A stretch of 34,525 nucleotides of DNA from Alicyclobacillus kakegawensis NBRC 103104 (GCF_001552655.1 NZ_BCRP01000024.1:1-34525), one strand, 5' to 3'. Positions 7,357 to 15,198 are shown, counted from the stretch's first letter. Made by a program: numbers and translations. Notes: generated from the sequence alone by a model not told the origin.

Positions 7357-7629
7357 TCAAACTTGCAATTTGGCTTCCCATGTCTTCCCGTTGAACCGCA
7401 CACCTAGCACCTTTGAGTACCCTAATTTTCGACAGTGATCTTGCGCCCGACGAAGCGCCACGTTTGCCACGTTTGCCAGTTCCTTTGCTTGTACTCCATC
7501 TGGCGGCGGTACCTCGTAGAGGATCAGGGTGACCCGATATTCCGCTCGCACACCGTCCATTCTTGATTCCACCCGAACCACGGGGTTTTTCGTGACTTTT
7601 GCCTGTTTGTGAGCAACCACTCGGCGCAA
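7357..7629 (-). CDS. Small unknown protein, first gene of box-1 block
   Basis: The conserved-looking part starts around LRRVVAHKQAKVTKNPVV and ends WEAKLQV; beta-rich (VRVESRMDGVRAEYRVTLILYEV) with a C-terminal helix and strand. There is no ATG after the regulatory box. A TTG at 7629 has AAGAGGAG about 9 nt upstream (90 aa). A CTG at 7662 has AGAAAGGGGG 8 nt upstream (101 aa). The frame stays open to 7779, but that part simply translates the regulatory box. It precedes the S1-domain gene by 18 nt. I do not recognise the family. Confidence 0.6.
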   Translation of the reverse strand: MRRVVAHKQAKVTKNPVVRVESRMDGVRAEYRVTLILYEVPPPDGVQAKELANVANVALRRAQDHCRKLGYSKVLGVRFNGKTWEAKLQV

Positions 7630-7726
7630 GATTCGTAGCTCCTCTTGCTCCGTCCTCTCCAGGACTAACGCCCCCTTTCTAGTGCGCTGTGCAAGCTCAT
7701 TGTCCGCCCAATGTTTCCGCCCAAAA

Positions 7727-7743
7727 ATGCAAAAACGATGCAA
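7727..7743 (-). promoter_or_regulatory. Box 1: direct-repeat regulatory site TTGCAT-N5-TTGCAT
   Basis: Minus-strand sequence TTGCATCGTTTTTGCAT, followed by TTTT. Two TTGCAT half-sites lie 11 bp apart, one helical turn. It sits 7 bp beyond the stop of the prepilin peptidase gene and upstream of the small-protein/S1 block. It is identical in sequence to the site at 22850. Confidence 0.75.
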
Positions 7744-7750
7744 GTTTCTC

Positions 7751-8182
7751 CTACAACATGTGCGACCATGCCACGGCACCCAGAGTACCCAGTAGAATAT
7801 ACGGTGCCACCGCTATCCTTGCTCTCTGTCGTCTGATTACAGGTAACAGAAAACGCATGAGCACGAGTGAGTTGGTGATAGCGAAGGCAAGCAGAACCAC
7901 AACAGGACCAAATGTTGCCCCAATCATGCCGTATAAAAGAGTGTCTCCCCATCCCATGCGAAGGAGCACAGAGAAGGTCGCCCCCAAAAAGAGCCCTAAG
8001 GCAATCCCGGCCAAGGACCAGCACAACCCACGCCAGCCACCGAACACCACCGCCAATACCATCCCGCTCAACCAGCCAACCATGACAACGGGTAAAGAAA
8101 CGGTAAAACTCCTCCGGTCTTCCACGGCGGCGACGGCCAACACGATTAGGCCTACAAGCACGGTAAGCATAAACCTAAGCAT
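7751..8182 (-). CDS. tadV: TadV/CpaA-type prepilin peptidase (A24 family)
   Basis: This 143-aa polytopic membrane protein is the length of short TadV/CpaA peptidases without the methylase domain. The two catalytic aspartates are visible: D22 in AVEDRRSFTVS and D80 in MGWGD, the GxGD motif. The C-terminal IAVAPYILLGTL resembles the usual APF/APY loop. It would cleave the Flp pilins and TadE-like proteins on the cytoplasmic side of the membrane. The gene overlaps the preceding GT-C-like gene (start inside its last codons), so the two are translationally linked. Regulatory box 1 follows directly, with no terminator. Confidence 0.88.
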   Translation of the reverse strand: MLRFMLTVLVGLIVLAVAAVEDRRSFTVSLPVVMVGWLSGMVLAVVFGGWRGLCWSLAGIALGLFLGATFSVLLRMGWGDTLLYGMIGATFGPVVVLLAFAITNSLVLMRFLLPVIRRQRARIAVAPYILLGTLGAVAWSHML

Positions 8183-9620
8183 GAGCGAGAGCTTCCTTTC
8201 GGACGAACACGTCGTAGTGATGGCCTTGATATACCGTCTTCCAGTCTGGTGAGGCCATCAACAGCTCCACCAGCGGCGCGCTTTTGTTCATCAGAATGTA
8301 ATCGACTCCCTTCGCCCGCAGGTCCCTAAGCGTCCCGGGCCTCGCGTATTCCGAATCGTAGTAAGTCTTCATGACCCCATTTGACAGATATAATTCGGTT
8401 CGTCCGTCCACACTGGCTGGCACACCTGCAGCTTCGAGCGTGCCTCCGAGGTCATAGTCGTTCCACAACCGCCAGCTTGGGTGTTCTCGGTGGAGTTCTT
8501 CAACAACCTGTACAGCTTTTGGATATAACACCGGCGCCGCATGCGAACGCAGGGTGCCATGCACAGTAAGACCTTCCCGCACAAAAAAGCCAGTCATCCC
8601 AAGCACCAATCCGAAAGCCAATGGCCGACTCCAAGCCTGAAAGGGGAGCCTCGGAAACGATGCGCTTGGAGCCAAAAACCAAGGCAAGGCGATCAGGAAA
8701 TACGAGCCGAAACGAACGGCGTGTAAGAACATCACGAGAATGCCCACAGACCACACAGTCCGGAAGAAGCTCACAGGCTCCTTGGAAGACAACCGGGCGA
8801 CAATACCCGTACCCAGTGCGACGATGGCCGCGGCGGTATACCACTCAGTCGCTACGGGTGGTTGCCATTCCATGATGTATTGAGAGACATGGGACCTTAC
8901 TGACAACCAGACTGTAAAGGAGTACAAGTGCCAGTCCTGCGGGTTGAACAGGCTCACCACAATCAGCCCCACAGCGGTTATCAGCAGGGGTCGAGCTTGT
9001 CTCCTTTGCGGCCGATGACGAATCCATCCCCAGTCCCAGTCCGGTATGAGATCGGCCACACCGGCCCACACGACCAACCCAATGCCAAGAATGAACGAGC
9101 CATGTAGGTTCACCCATGCGAGCATCATTGGCAACAACCAAACGAGATGGCGTACCTTTGCATCGTCGCGGAACCGTTCCACCTGCATCACAAACAGCGC
9201 AAACAGCAGATAGGAGAACGTTTCCGCTCGAATCTGATCCCAAGGCAGGGAGAGAACTGCCAGTACAAAGGCGATGACACGCGGATACGCCGCGCGGTGA
9301 CGTTCCAATAGCTCCGCCAATGTCCACCAGGTGCCTGTGGAGATGAGTGCCATCATGCCAACGACACCGCGAATCCCGAGCCAATGGTCAGCTAGGTAGA
9401 GTAGTACCTCGCACCCCCACTCTTGCGGCGTCCATGCTTGTCCATAGGCGGTCCAAGTCCAATAATCCTGGTGGGGAATCTGATGGTGTACAACGATCCA
9501 CTCTCCGATGAGATTCGACCAAATCGGATCCTCGATGGAAAAGGGAATGTTGTACCATCCCACGAATAGGGCCAAAAGAGCCGCCCCAAAGGCAGCTCTT
9601 CTCAACGGACGACTTACCAT
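8175..9620 (-). CDS. GT-C-like polytopic membrane protein (possible glycosyltransferase)
   Basis: The 481-aa protein has about ten hydrophobic segments and a C-terminal soluble domain. An early outside loop contains IEDPIWSNLIGEW and HQIPHQDYWTW, where an acidic residue in the first loop is typical of GT-C enzymes. The C-terminal part reads WRLWNDYDLGGTLEAAGVPASVDGRTELY, the N-DYD-GG...DGR-LY signature seen in many bacterial GT-C-like membrane proteins. Such enzymes transfer sugars from lipid carriers to proteins or polymers outside the membrane. Next to the prepilin peptidase it might glycosylate the pilus. Tad loci do not normally carry one. It overlaps the actin-like gene by 7 nt. Confidence 0.7.
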   Translation of the reverse strand: MVSRPLRRAAFGAALLALFVGWYNIPFSIEDPIWSNLIGEWIVVHHQIPHQDYWTWTAYGQAWTPQEWGCEVLLYLADHWLGIRGVVGMMALISTGTWWTLAELLERHRAAYPRVIAFVLAVLSLPWDQIRAETFSYLLFALFVMQVERFRDDAKVRHLVWLLPMMLAWVNLHGSFILGIGLVVWAGVADLIPDWDWGWIRHRPQRRQARPLLITAVGLIVVSLFNPQDWHLYSFTVWLSVRSHVSQYIMEWQPPVATEWYTAAAIVALGTGIVARLSSKEPVSFFRTVWSVGILVMFLHAVRFGSYFLIALPWFLAPSASFPRLPFQAWSRPLAFGLVLGMTGFFVREGLTVHGTLRSHAAPVLYPKAVQVVEELHREHPSWRLWNDYDLGGTLEAAGVPASVDGRTELYLSNGVMKTYYDSEYARPGTLRDLRAKGVDYILMNKSAPLVELLMASPDWKTVYQGHHYDVFVRKEALAHA

Positions 9621-10948
9621 GCGGCACGCCCTTCTCGAAAACGAGCCGGGATGTGTGGTTTATTATGGGACGTGTGCCCGCCGGCTCCTATCGCGATGGT
9701 TTCCTCCGCTTTTTGCGGTTCCACCTTCGGTTTGGAATCGAACACCGAGGCATTCGCCAGTGTCGGTTTTTCCGCGGCCTTAGTAGGTTCCTGGGTCCGC
9801 TCCTCAGATCCTTGTACAGGCGGCTCTGGGGCAGATGAGGATGCGTCTGGCTTGGCCAAACTGTGATCCGTCCCCGTCTCGGGATGAACCTTGGCCTGTA
9901 GTGAAGAAGATGTTACAGGCTGTCTGTCCAGATTCCGGCTCTCGTCAGCGATGTGAACCGTAACGGCCTTCAAACATCCTCTGGCATTGGCCCACTGTGC
10001 GTCCTTCACGAACACCTCATGGGGGTGAAATCCGGCCAATGCCTGACCGAGCGCCTGTGCCCCACCCCCGATCCAAAACACGGCGCGCACTCGGTTGCGT
10101 TTCGAGCCCCACAAGTCAGCTACTTGGGACTGAATACTGCGAGCGAGGGCCAGTCTCGCTTCGGTCACTTCGTCCTCGAAGCTCCACGTCCGGTTGTTGT
10201 AAAAAATGGAACCTCGCTCCAACGCCCGGTCGGCCAGATCCGGCTCCAGCATCTCTCCGGTCTTCGTTTCAAAGGCCCGACGAATGGCCACCGTCAAGTC
10301 CCTGGTGCCATGAGGGAGAGTGCCGGAGAGTTCTTCATGAATCAGCATCTCTGAGCCCGATACCTCGATCACCACCACGTCTGTGGTGTCTCCGCCGATG
10401 TCGACCACGGCGATGTATCCGTCCTCGTCTGCGAACTCTGGATGTTCCGGCGCCAAGGCGTAAGCGGCCACCAAGCTCTGGGGATAGGTCTTCACCGATC
10501 GGATCGTGAGGTGTTTTCGTTCTCCATCCACGATCTCGAGATCCTTTTGCGCCCCCTGGAGTCGCGCGGCGAAGTCCGACTGGACGACAGGATATTGGGA
10601 GTACGGGAAGTCAATCACCAGGTCCACCGGTTCTTCCGGTCGGGCGAGGAATCCCAGCGCCGCCCATACCAGCACCTCCGCAGATTCACTAGCAAACCGG
10701 TCTCGTCCGAATACGTACTCCGGCAAAGCTCCAAATCGCTCCGCCATCTTGCCGACGTACACATCTCTCGTCTTATCGTCTTCAAATAACCTCACTTGAA
10801 GGACATCCTCAGGTTTTGACGGCTTGCCGGAAAGAGAGTACACAGTCCGGCGGCGGCCGTTGGCCACTACAGACCGGAACATCACCTTATCTCCTGTCTC
10901 TGACATGGCCTTCACGTACCGATTGCCCAAGTCCACTGCGATCTTCAT
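9614..10948 (-). CDS. ParM/StbA-like actin-family ATPase with disordered tail
   Basis: The 444-aa protein has an ASKHA fold: phosphate-1 DLGNRYVK (residues 6-13), phosphate-2 VVDIGGDTTDVVV (about 181-193) and adenosine motif WIGGGAQAL (about 292-300). This matches plasmid-segregation actins of the ParM/StbA/Alp type, which form filaments that push plasmid copies apart. Residues about 330-444 are a Pro/Ser/Glu-rich disordered tail not typical of ParM. It lies in the Tad operon with no ParR-like partner nearby, so a cytoskeletal or PilM-like role in the pilus machine is an alternative to plasmid partition. GGAGGGG lies 8 nt before the ATG. Confidence 0.82.
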   Translation of the reverse strand: MKIAVDLGNRYVKAMSETGDKVMFRSVVANGRRRTVYSLSGKPSKPEDVLQVRLFEDDKTRDVYVGKMAERFGALPEYVFGRDRFASESAEVLVWAALGFLARPEEPVDLVIDFPYSQYPVVQSDFAARLQGAQKDLEIVDGERKHLTIRSVKTYPQSLVAAYALAPEHPEFADEDGYIAVVDIGGDTTDVVVIEVSGSEMLIHEELSGTLPHGTRDLTVAIRRAFETKTGEMLEPDLADRALERGSIFYNNRTWSFEDEVTEARLALARSIQSQVADLWGSKRNRVRAVFWIGGGAQALGQALAGFHPHEVFVKDAQWANARGCLKAVTVHIADESRNLDRQPVTSSSLQAKVHPETGTDHSLAKPDASSSAPEPPVQGSEERTQEPTKAAEKPTLANASVFDSKPKVEPQKAEETIAIGAGGHTSHNKPHIPARFREGRAAW

Positions 10949-10952
10949 GGTT

Positions 10953-11588
10953 TTATCCCCTCCAATTCTTGCTGAATACCTGACTCCAATCCTTGACTTG
11001 GTTTTGTGGAAGTGGCCCCGGAATCTCTACCACCTGGCCTTTACTGTTCAAGACGTACGTGTCCGGTACTCCCGTGATCCATTGGTCTGCTGGCTGGCTG
11101 GTCTGAGACGACACCAAGGTGTACACAGGTTCAGTCAGGCCAAGTTTTTTCATGACTTGCTGGACCTTTTGGCCGGCTGTTTGGAGCGACTCGCCCTTCT
11201 GCGGCCAAGTCACCACGACATCAGGCGGATTCGCATAATTGTGTTGAGCTGACAGTTGAGAGAGGATGTCCGTATCCCAGTCGGAAACGAACACGATTGG
11301 ATGGTCTTTAACGCTAAGTCTCAAGGACTTGCCATTGAGATCTCGAACAGGAACCGCATAGTATTTCTTAGCCGATCCAGACTTTAAGATGCGTTCCCGT
11401 TTTTTCAGAGGCCACGGTTTTGGGCTTTTTGAAGTGGACGAAGCAGATGAAGTGGGCTGTGCTTTCATTTGAGGCGGTGCCGGGGCCGGTTTGTGACTGC
11501 CACCGGCGGTAAATCCGAGCACCGTGCCCCCACCCAATAGCAGGACGGCCATCCCGGCCAGAGTAGCAATCTTGGTTTCCTTGCGCAT
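10953..11588 (-). CDS. Membrane-anchored thioredoxin-fold protein lacking the CXXC motif
   Basis: The 211-aa protein starts MRKETKIATLAGMAVLL with one N-terminal transmembrane anchor, then a Pro/Ser-rich linker (about 30-60). A thioredoxin/TlpA-like domain follows: HPIVFVSDWDTDIL, later GVPDTYVLNSKGQVVEIPGP. The place of the CXXC motif reads SDWDTD, and the mature domain has no cysteine, so it cannot be a disulfide oxidoreductase. It may be a structural or chaperone-like factor, as TraF/TrbC-type proteins are in conjugation systems. The start was chosen with GGAGAGGAG about 10 nt upstream. It is the first gene after box 2 and lies 4 nt before the actin-like gene. Confidence 0.72.
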   Translation of the reverse strand: MRKETKIATLAGMAVLLLGGGTVLGFTAGGSHKPAPAPPQMKAQPTSSASSTSKSPKPWPLKKRERILKSGSAKKYYAVPVRDLNGKSLRLSVKDHPIVFVSDWDTDILSQLSAQHNYANPPDVVVTWPQKGESLQTAGQKVQQVMKKLGLTEPVYTLVSSQTSQPADQWITGVPDTYVLNSKGQVVEIPGPLPQNQVKDWSQVFSKNWRG

Positions 11589-11655
11589 TCCTTTGCATCT
11601 CCTCTCCGTCGAACTCCTTGTCAAGCCCAGTATCGCAAAGCGACGGAGAGGAAAA

Positions 11656-11672
11656 ATGCAAAATCGATGCAG
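11656..11672 (-). promoter_or_regulatory. Box 2: direct-repeat regulatory site
   Basis: Minus-strand CTGCATCGATTTTGCAT: one half-site has C for the first T, with the same 11-bp spacing and the same following T-run. It lies 18 bp after the stop of the preceding gene and about 70 bp before the thioredoxin-fold gene. Confidence 0.7.
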
Positions 11673-11690
11673 GATTCGTCGTGCTGCTCC

Positions 11691-12386
11691 TCACCGGTTG
11701 ACCCAGACAAACCCAGACCAGCTCTTCCCGGGATACAACAACCGCTGGCCGAAGCGGGGAGGGAACCGACCACACCAAGCCTCTTGCAACAGGTGTTGCA
11801 CGGCATGGTAACCTACCCGCCCAAAACCGCCCGTGTAGGTGACACCGGAAATAGCGAACTGCCGGGAGCGCTCGGCACAATGAAGTGTGATCCTTTCAGC
11901 ATCCCGTTGTGTCCGACGTATGATCTCACGATGATCGGACTCAATGGCCTTGAACGCTTTTGGTGATACATGCACCTCATAGAGATCGCCCCCGGGGGTG
12001 TACCCTGTGAATCGGCATACGCGGGAACGCAAGGCCGGATGCAGAGGATAGCACGCCAATAGGGATAGCGTGTAATGTTCCATGGCCCGTGCCCATGCCA
12101 CCTGAAGCATGAAAGCCAGGAGAAGCATCACTCCCATACTTGCGAGGATTGGTTCTTGGACGGTCGACGGCACGAACAATGAGACACCCTCGAGGACTGG
12201 CACAGTTAGCAAAAGTACGACTCGTCCGCGAACGCGCAACATCAACCATTCCAAAAAAGCCATGACGTTGTACAAGGGGCTGTACACACTAAACAGAAGC
12301 GACAACCAGCGGGTCAGCCTGTCGAACCATTGGGCTTCGGCGATGAGATTCCCTTGCTTTAACCGTGAAGCGGTTGACTTGTACAT
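11691..12386 (-). CDS. Membrane protein of the Tad locus, unknown
   Basis: The 231-aa protein starts at MYKSTASRLKQGN (AAGAGGTG about 6 nt upstream). A basic N-terminus is followed by about three hydrophobic segments (LLLTVPVLEGVSLFV, MGVMLLLAFMLQVAW). A cytoplasmic or external C-terminal half follows (about 115-231), with RFTGYTPGGDLYEVHVSP and FAISGVTYTGGFGRVGYHAVQHLL. I do not recognise the family. It lies directly after three TadE-like genes and before box 2, so it ends the pilin block. It could be a platform accessory or a modified TadG-like partner. A longer start (12452) would run over the preceding gene. Confidence 0.65.
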   Translation of the reverse strand: MYKSTASRLKQGNLIAEAQWFDRLTRWLSLLFSVYSPLYNVMAFLEWLMLRVRGRVVLLLTVPVLEGVSLFVPSTVQEPILASMGVMLLLAFMLQVAWARAMEHYTLSLLACYPLHPALRSRVCRFTGYTPGGDLYEVHVSPKAFKAIESDHREIIRRTQRDAERITLHCAERSRQFAISGVTYTGGFGRVGYHAVQHLLQEAWCGRFPPRFGQRLLYPGKSWSGFVWVNR

Positions 12387-12403
12387 CGCGGACACCTCTT
12401 TTT

Positions 12404-12958
12404 CTAACTCACTGTTTGCCCCTGGAGTCCAGCCACCGGTGACACAGTCCACGTAATGGGTGGCGGATCCGGAAACGCAGTGTGACCCAATAGATCGACT
12501 ATCAAATCTGTCGCTGCATAAATACCTTGCGGGGTGTACGATACCGTGACGGTGTACTGAGCATGAGCCGGGGAAGGAAAGGACACCTCAGCGCTTTGCA
12601 CCTGAATGACTTGATCCAAACCAGCTTTTTGTTCCTGGTCCTGAAATACTTGATTCGCTATGGTAGTTGCCTGACTCACATTGACGTCAGAAGTGAACCC
12701 GATTCCGTTTTGTTCCGACACGGTACTGTACTGTGCCTGTGTGGCAGCACTGACTGCTGCCGCTTTTGCTGCGTCGTATACCAAATTGTGCACATGTACC
12801 ATTTGATAGGTATCCACGGCAAACCAGATCGCAAACAGGGTCAAGGGGATGGAGAACAGTGTGTAGACTACTGTGTCCTCCAGATCCCCGCGAAGTCTCT
12901 TTCCCTTCGTATAGCTCCTAATATGCTTCAGCCGTAAACGGCACTTGTGTCCCGTCAC
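12404..12958 (-). CDS. TadE-like minor pilin
   Basis: The 184-aa protein has a basic N-terminus (RSYTKGKRLRGDLED), one transmembrane segment (VVYTLFSIPLTLFAIWFAV) and a following helix rich in Ala (VYDAAKAAAVSAATQAQ), as in TadE/TadF pseudopilins. The rest is beta-rich (HAQYTVTVSYTPQGIYAAT). TadE-like proteins are cleaved by TadV and act as minor subunits or initiators of the pilus. The GTG start at 12958 overlaps the preceding gene by 41 nt, so translational coupling is likely. There are no cysteines in the outer part. Confidence 0.75.
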   Translation of the reverse strand: MTGHKCRLRLKHIRSYTKGKRLRGDLEDTVVYTLFSIPLTLFAIWFAVDTYQMVHVHNLVYDAAKAAAVSAATQAQYSTVSEQNGIGFTSDVNVSQATTIANQVFQDQEQKAGLDQVIQVQSAEVSFPSPAHAQYTVTVSYTPQGIYAATDLIVDLLGHTAFPDPPPITWTVSPVAGLQGQTVS

Positions 12959-14231
12959 TGAGCGTCACCACCCCGCTTGTGTCGTCGGCACTAGCAGCCT
13001 GCACCTGCACCTCGTTGGCAGAAATCTGTGTTTGATTGGAGAGCCCTGTGCCTGTCACCACGCAGTTGGTCAAGTCTTTCCCGAAGATATCAATGAACTG
13101 GCCACCGTCCGCAGTGGAATACATGACAGCTTGGAGATGTTGAGTGTCATCTGACCACGTTACGCTGAGATTGTTGCTCAGCGCGATCGCCTGGTCGATT
13201 TGGCCCTCCGGACCGTAATAGGCAATATAGCTGTGAGAATCGGGAGTTCCACTGTTGACCTGAAAAGATGCGGTATCTCCGGATCCTGTCCAAGTCAGAT
13301 ACTGATCATCCGTTGCATCGTAGATTCCCACTCCATTGGTTCCGTCTCCCGGGATCGAGCTGCTGGCAACCAGCAGGATGGAAGTTCGAGTCGGGTTGAC
13401 AGCAGAAGTGTAGTTGACATCGCTTTGTCCACTTTGTTCCCAGCCTAATTGCACGCTGTATTGGGTTGTGCCGGACGGATTGGCCACAAAATAGTACGTC
13501 GTGAATCCGTTCGCCGTATTCACGGTGATCTCACAGTTGTCACCGGGACGGATGACCTCGGTGCCTTTATCAAAGTTCTGAATGCCCGAGATCTTGATTT
13601 CGTTGTCCTGCCAGCTGCTGTAGGTGATCGCAAGTCCGCTGGTTACCGGGCCCGCCTGCCATCCCTGGGTATCGTCCTGAAAGGTGAGAAAGTCGCCCAT
13701 AGTGGTCCCAGGAACCCCGGCCGGCGGAGAACCGAATCCCTGGCCTTGGATGTCCATCGTCAGATCCTGCCCGGAAACCTGCAAAGTAACGCTCGTGATT
13801 CCGATTTTGCCGGGAGGTGAATCGGTCAACACCGCATGCAGACCATTGTGAGCGTAGTCGAGCGCCTGAACCCCACCACGGGTGATCGGTATCGTGAGAT
13901 TCAGCCCGAAGTTCCTTTCCATCGCGCCAAAGACGGGCATATGATAGGTGACCGCTACGTTCACTTCCTGGTTTTGATCCGCCTTTGTCACCGAGACGTC
14001 CGAATTGGGATCAAACAGCCCCCCGGCTGAGGGGAGGGCTGCCTCGATGTTCTGCACCACGGCTTGTTTTACGGCGTCAGTGTCGCTGGTAATCGCGGCC
14101 GTTGACAGGCCTGCGAAAGCCGCGGCTTCCACCACGTTGGCGGTGTGCTCAAACATGAGCAAAAACAAGACCCCGACTAACCCCAAAAGGGTCACGAACG
14201 TCCAAAACACGCGTGTGAGCAGGGTATTCAC
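12918..14231 (-). CDS. Large TadE-like minor pilin with IPT/TIG-like C-terminal region
   Basis: The 437-aa protein has one N-terminal transmembrane segment (VFWTFVTLLGLVGVLFLLMF) followed by EHTANVVEAAAFAG, a TadE-like layout. A large secreted region follows (about 35-437). About residues 140-250 (SVTLQVSGQDLTMDIQGQGFG, then NEIKISG) resemble an IPT/TIG beta-sandwich, and the C-terminal part (FIDIFGKDLTNCVVTG) may be a second. Such domains often make adhesins or tip proteins. It is about three times the size of an ordinary TadE, so I take it as the pilus tip or adhesin candidate. The start is GTG. It is preceded by the 144-aa TadE-like gene. Confidence 0.72.
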   Translation of the reverse strand: MNTLLTRVFWTFVTLLGLVGVLFLLMFEHTANVVEAAAFAGLSTAAITSDTDAVKQAVVQNIEAALPSAGGLFDPNSDVSVTKADQNQEVNVAVTYHMPVFGAMERNFGLNLTIPITRGGVQALDYAHNGLHAVLTDSPPGKIGITSVTLQVSGQDLTMDIQGQGFGSPPAGVPGTTMGDFLTFQDDTQGWQAGPVTSGLAITYSSWQDNEIKISGIQNFDKGTEVIRPGDNCEITVNTANGFTTYYFVANPSGTTQYSVQLGWEQSGQSDVNYTSAVNPTRTSILLVASSSIPGDGTNGVGIYDATDDQYLTWTGSGDTASFQVNSGTPDSHSYIAYYGPEGQIDQAIALSNNLSVTWSDDTQHLQAVMYSTADGGQFIDIFGKDLTNCVVTGTGLSNQTQISANEVQVQAASADDTSGVVTLSDGTQVPFTAEAY

Positions 14232-14251
14232 GGTTTTTCACCACCCTTCTA

Positions 14252-14677
14252 TCATTGGGAATACGGCACCCATTCATCCGCCACGCTGCTCACGGTCACG
14301 GTCTTGGTGTCCGTTACAGGAAGGGTCGGTCCGGCGAACCCAAACATACGGACAATAGGCCCAAACACCGGAACTTCATAGATAACGGAGATTTTCTCCT
14401 GCCCCTGCCCCAAGTCCACCACCTGGATATCTTGCGCTGGGTCGAACAGCACCGTCCCATCGAGTTGAGTCGGCATCTGACTTTCGATGACAGTCTGGGC
14501 TTCTTGTACCACGTCCGCGGATTCCGATCCGGTTTGGGCCATTTGTGTTGCCTGAAAACACGCGGTATCCACCACGGATACCGCGTGCGCCAACGGGACA
14601 CCGATGACAAAGACCAGGACCACCACCACTAACCACAAGCCTAACGTCAGCATCTTGGTCAGAAAATCGTCGTCCAT
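14252..14677 (-). CDS. TadE-like minor pilin (small)
   Basis: The protein is about 141 aa, starting MDDDFLTKMLTLGLW (ATG at 14677; a TTG at 14686 is possible). One transmembrane segment (LWLVVVVLVFVIGVPLAHAV) is followed by an Ala/Thr/Gln-rich helix and a beta-rich end. The last part, VPVFGPIVRMFGFAGPTLPVT, resembles VPVFGAMERNFGLN in the next gene, so the two are probably paralogues. It is a likely TadV substrate and minor pilus component. The gene lies between the two pilin genes and the large TadE-like gene. Confidence 0.75.
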   Translation of the reverse strand: MDDDFLTKMLTLGLWLVVVVLVFVIGVPLAHAVSVVDTACFQATQMAQTGSESADVVQEAQTVIESQMPTQLDGTVLFDPAQDIQVVDLGQGQEKISVIYEVPVFGPIVRMFGFAGPTLPVTDTKTVTVSSVADEWVPYSQ

Positions 14678-14760
14678 GTGCACCAACCCTCTCCGAGGTC
14701 CCCCGGCGAAATCCCGGGGGATTCCCGGCCGGTCCCAATCTCTTGGTCCCCTTTGATGCG

Positions 14761-14991
14761 TTAATTCGTCGGGAAGCTGAAATTTTGGGACACTGTGTTC
14801 AAGCTGGAGCCAACAGCACCCTTGACCAAACTGATGGCCTCAGGACCAAACACCAAGAGCACCGCTGCGATGACAGCCACGAAAATCCAGGCCTTACCCG
14901 TCATGTCCTCAAGGCTGGCAGGCAACCGTCCCTCACAGACAACCCACCGGAATACCTGACGATAGAAAAACCCCTTCATAGCTTGCACCAT
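14761..14991 (-). CDS. Flp-like pilin 2
   Basis: The 76-aa protein starts MVQAMKGFFYRQVFRW (AGGAGG 9 nt upstream). Its core, ASLEDMTGKAWIFVAVIAAVLLVFGPEAISLVKG, has one hydrophobic helix preceded by an acidic/Gly stretch and followed by SSLNTVSQNFSF. It is clearly a paralogue of the neighbouring pilin (15010). Size and shape fit Flp major pilins (50-80 aa). The normal Flp processing signature (G, then hydrophobics, Glu-Tyr) is not seen; cleavage would probably be after TG. It carries a longer basic leader than its partner, with one cysteine. Confidence 0.8.
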   Translation of the reverse strand: MVQAMKGFFYRQVFRWVVCEGRLPASLEDMTGKAWIFVAVIAAVLLVFGPEAISLVKGAVGSSLNTVSQNFSFPTN

Positions 14992-15009
14992 ACGTAAATT
15001 CCTCCTACA

Positions 15010-15198
15010 TTAGGGAATTTGGAAACGAGACGAAACCGTATCGACACTCGAACCTAAAACCCCTTGAACCACATGGATTGCGACCGGGCCCAAAACCAAG
15101 ACAATCGCCACAAGTATGGCCAAAAACAACCAGGCCCTTCCGGTGATATCCTCGAAAGTGGCCCGAAGGTGATAGAAATCACATTTGCCCGGCCGCAT
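15010..15198 (-). CDS. Flp-like pilin 1
   Basis: The 62-aa protein starts MRPGKCDFYHLRATFEDITG and has one hydrophobic helix (AWLFLAILVAIVLVLGPVAI), then VVQGVLGSSVDTVSSRFQIP. It pairs residue by residue with pilin 2 (EDMTGKAWIF versus EDITGRAWLF). The ATG at 15198 overlaps the tadC stop by about 20 nt and has no strong ribosome binding site, so it is probably coupled to tadC. Two tandem pilins suggest a main and a minor subunit or a heteropolymer. The highly expressed major pilin is more likely pilin 2, which has the stronger ribosome binding site. Confidence 0.78.
   Translation of the reverse strand: MRPGKCDFYHLRATFEDITGRAWLFLAILVAIVLVLGPVAIHVVQGVLGSSVDTVSSRFQIP

Noticed and set aside
7727-7743. 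Boxes as ordinary sigma-A promoters with TTGCAT as the -35
   Set aside because: No TATAAT-like element lies 16-18 bp downstream of either half-site in the five copies.
7357-7779. 140-aa form of the small protein starting at 7779
   Set aside because: Its first 40 residues translate the regulatory box itself; the start must lie after the box.
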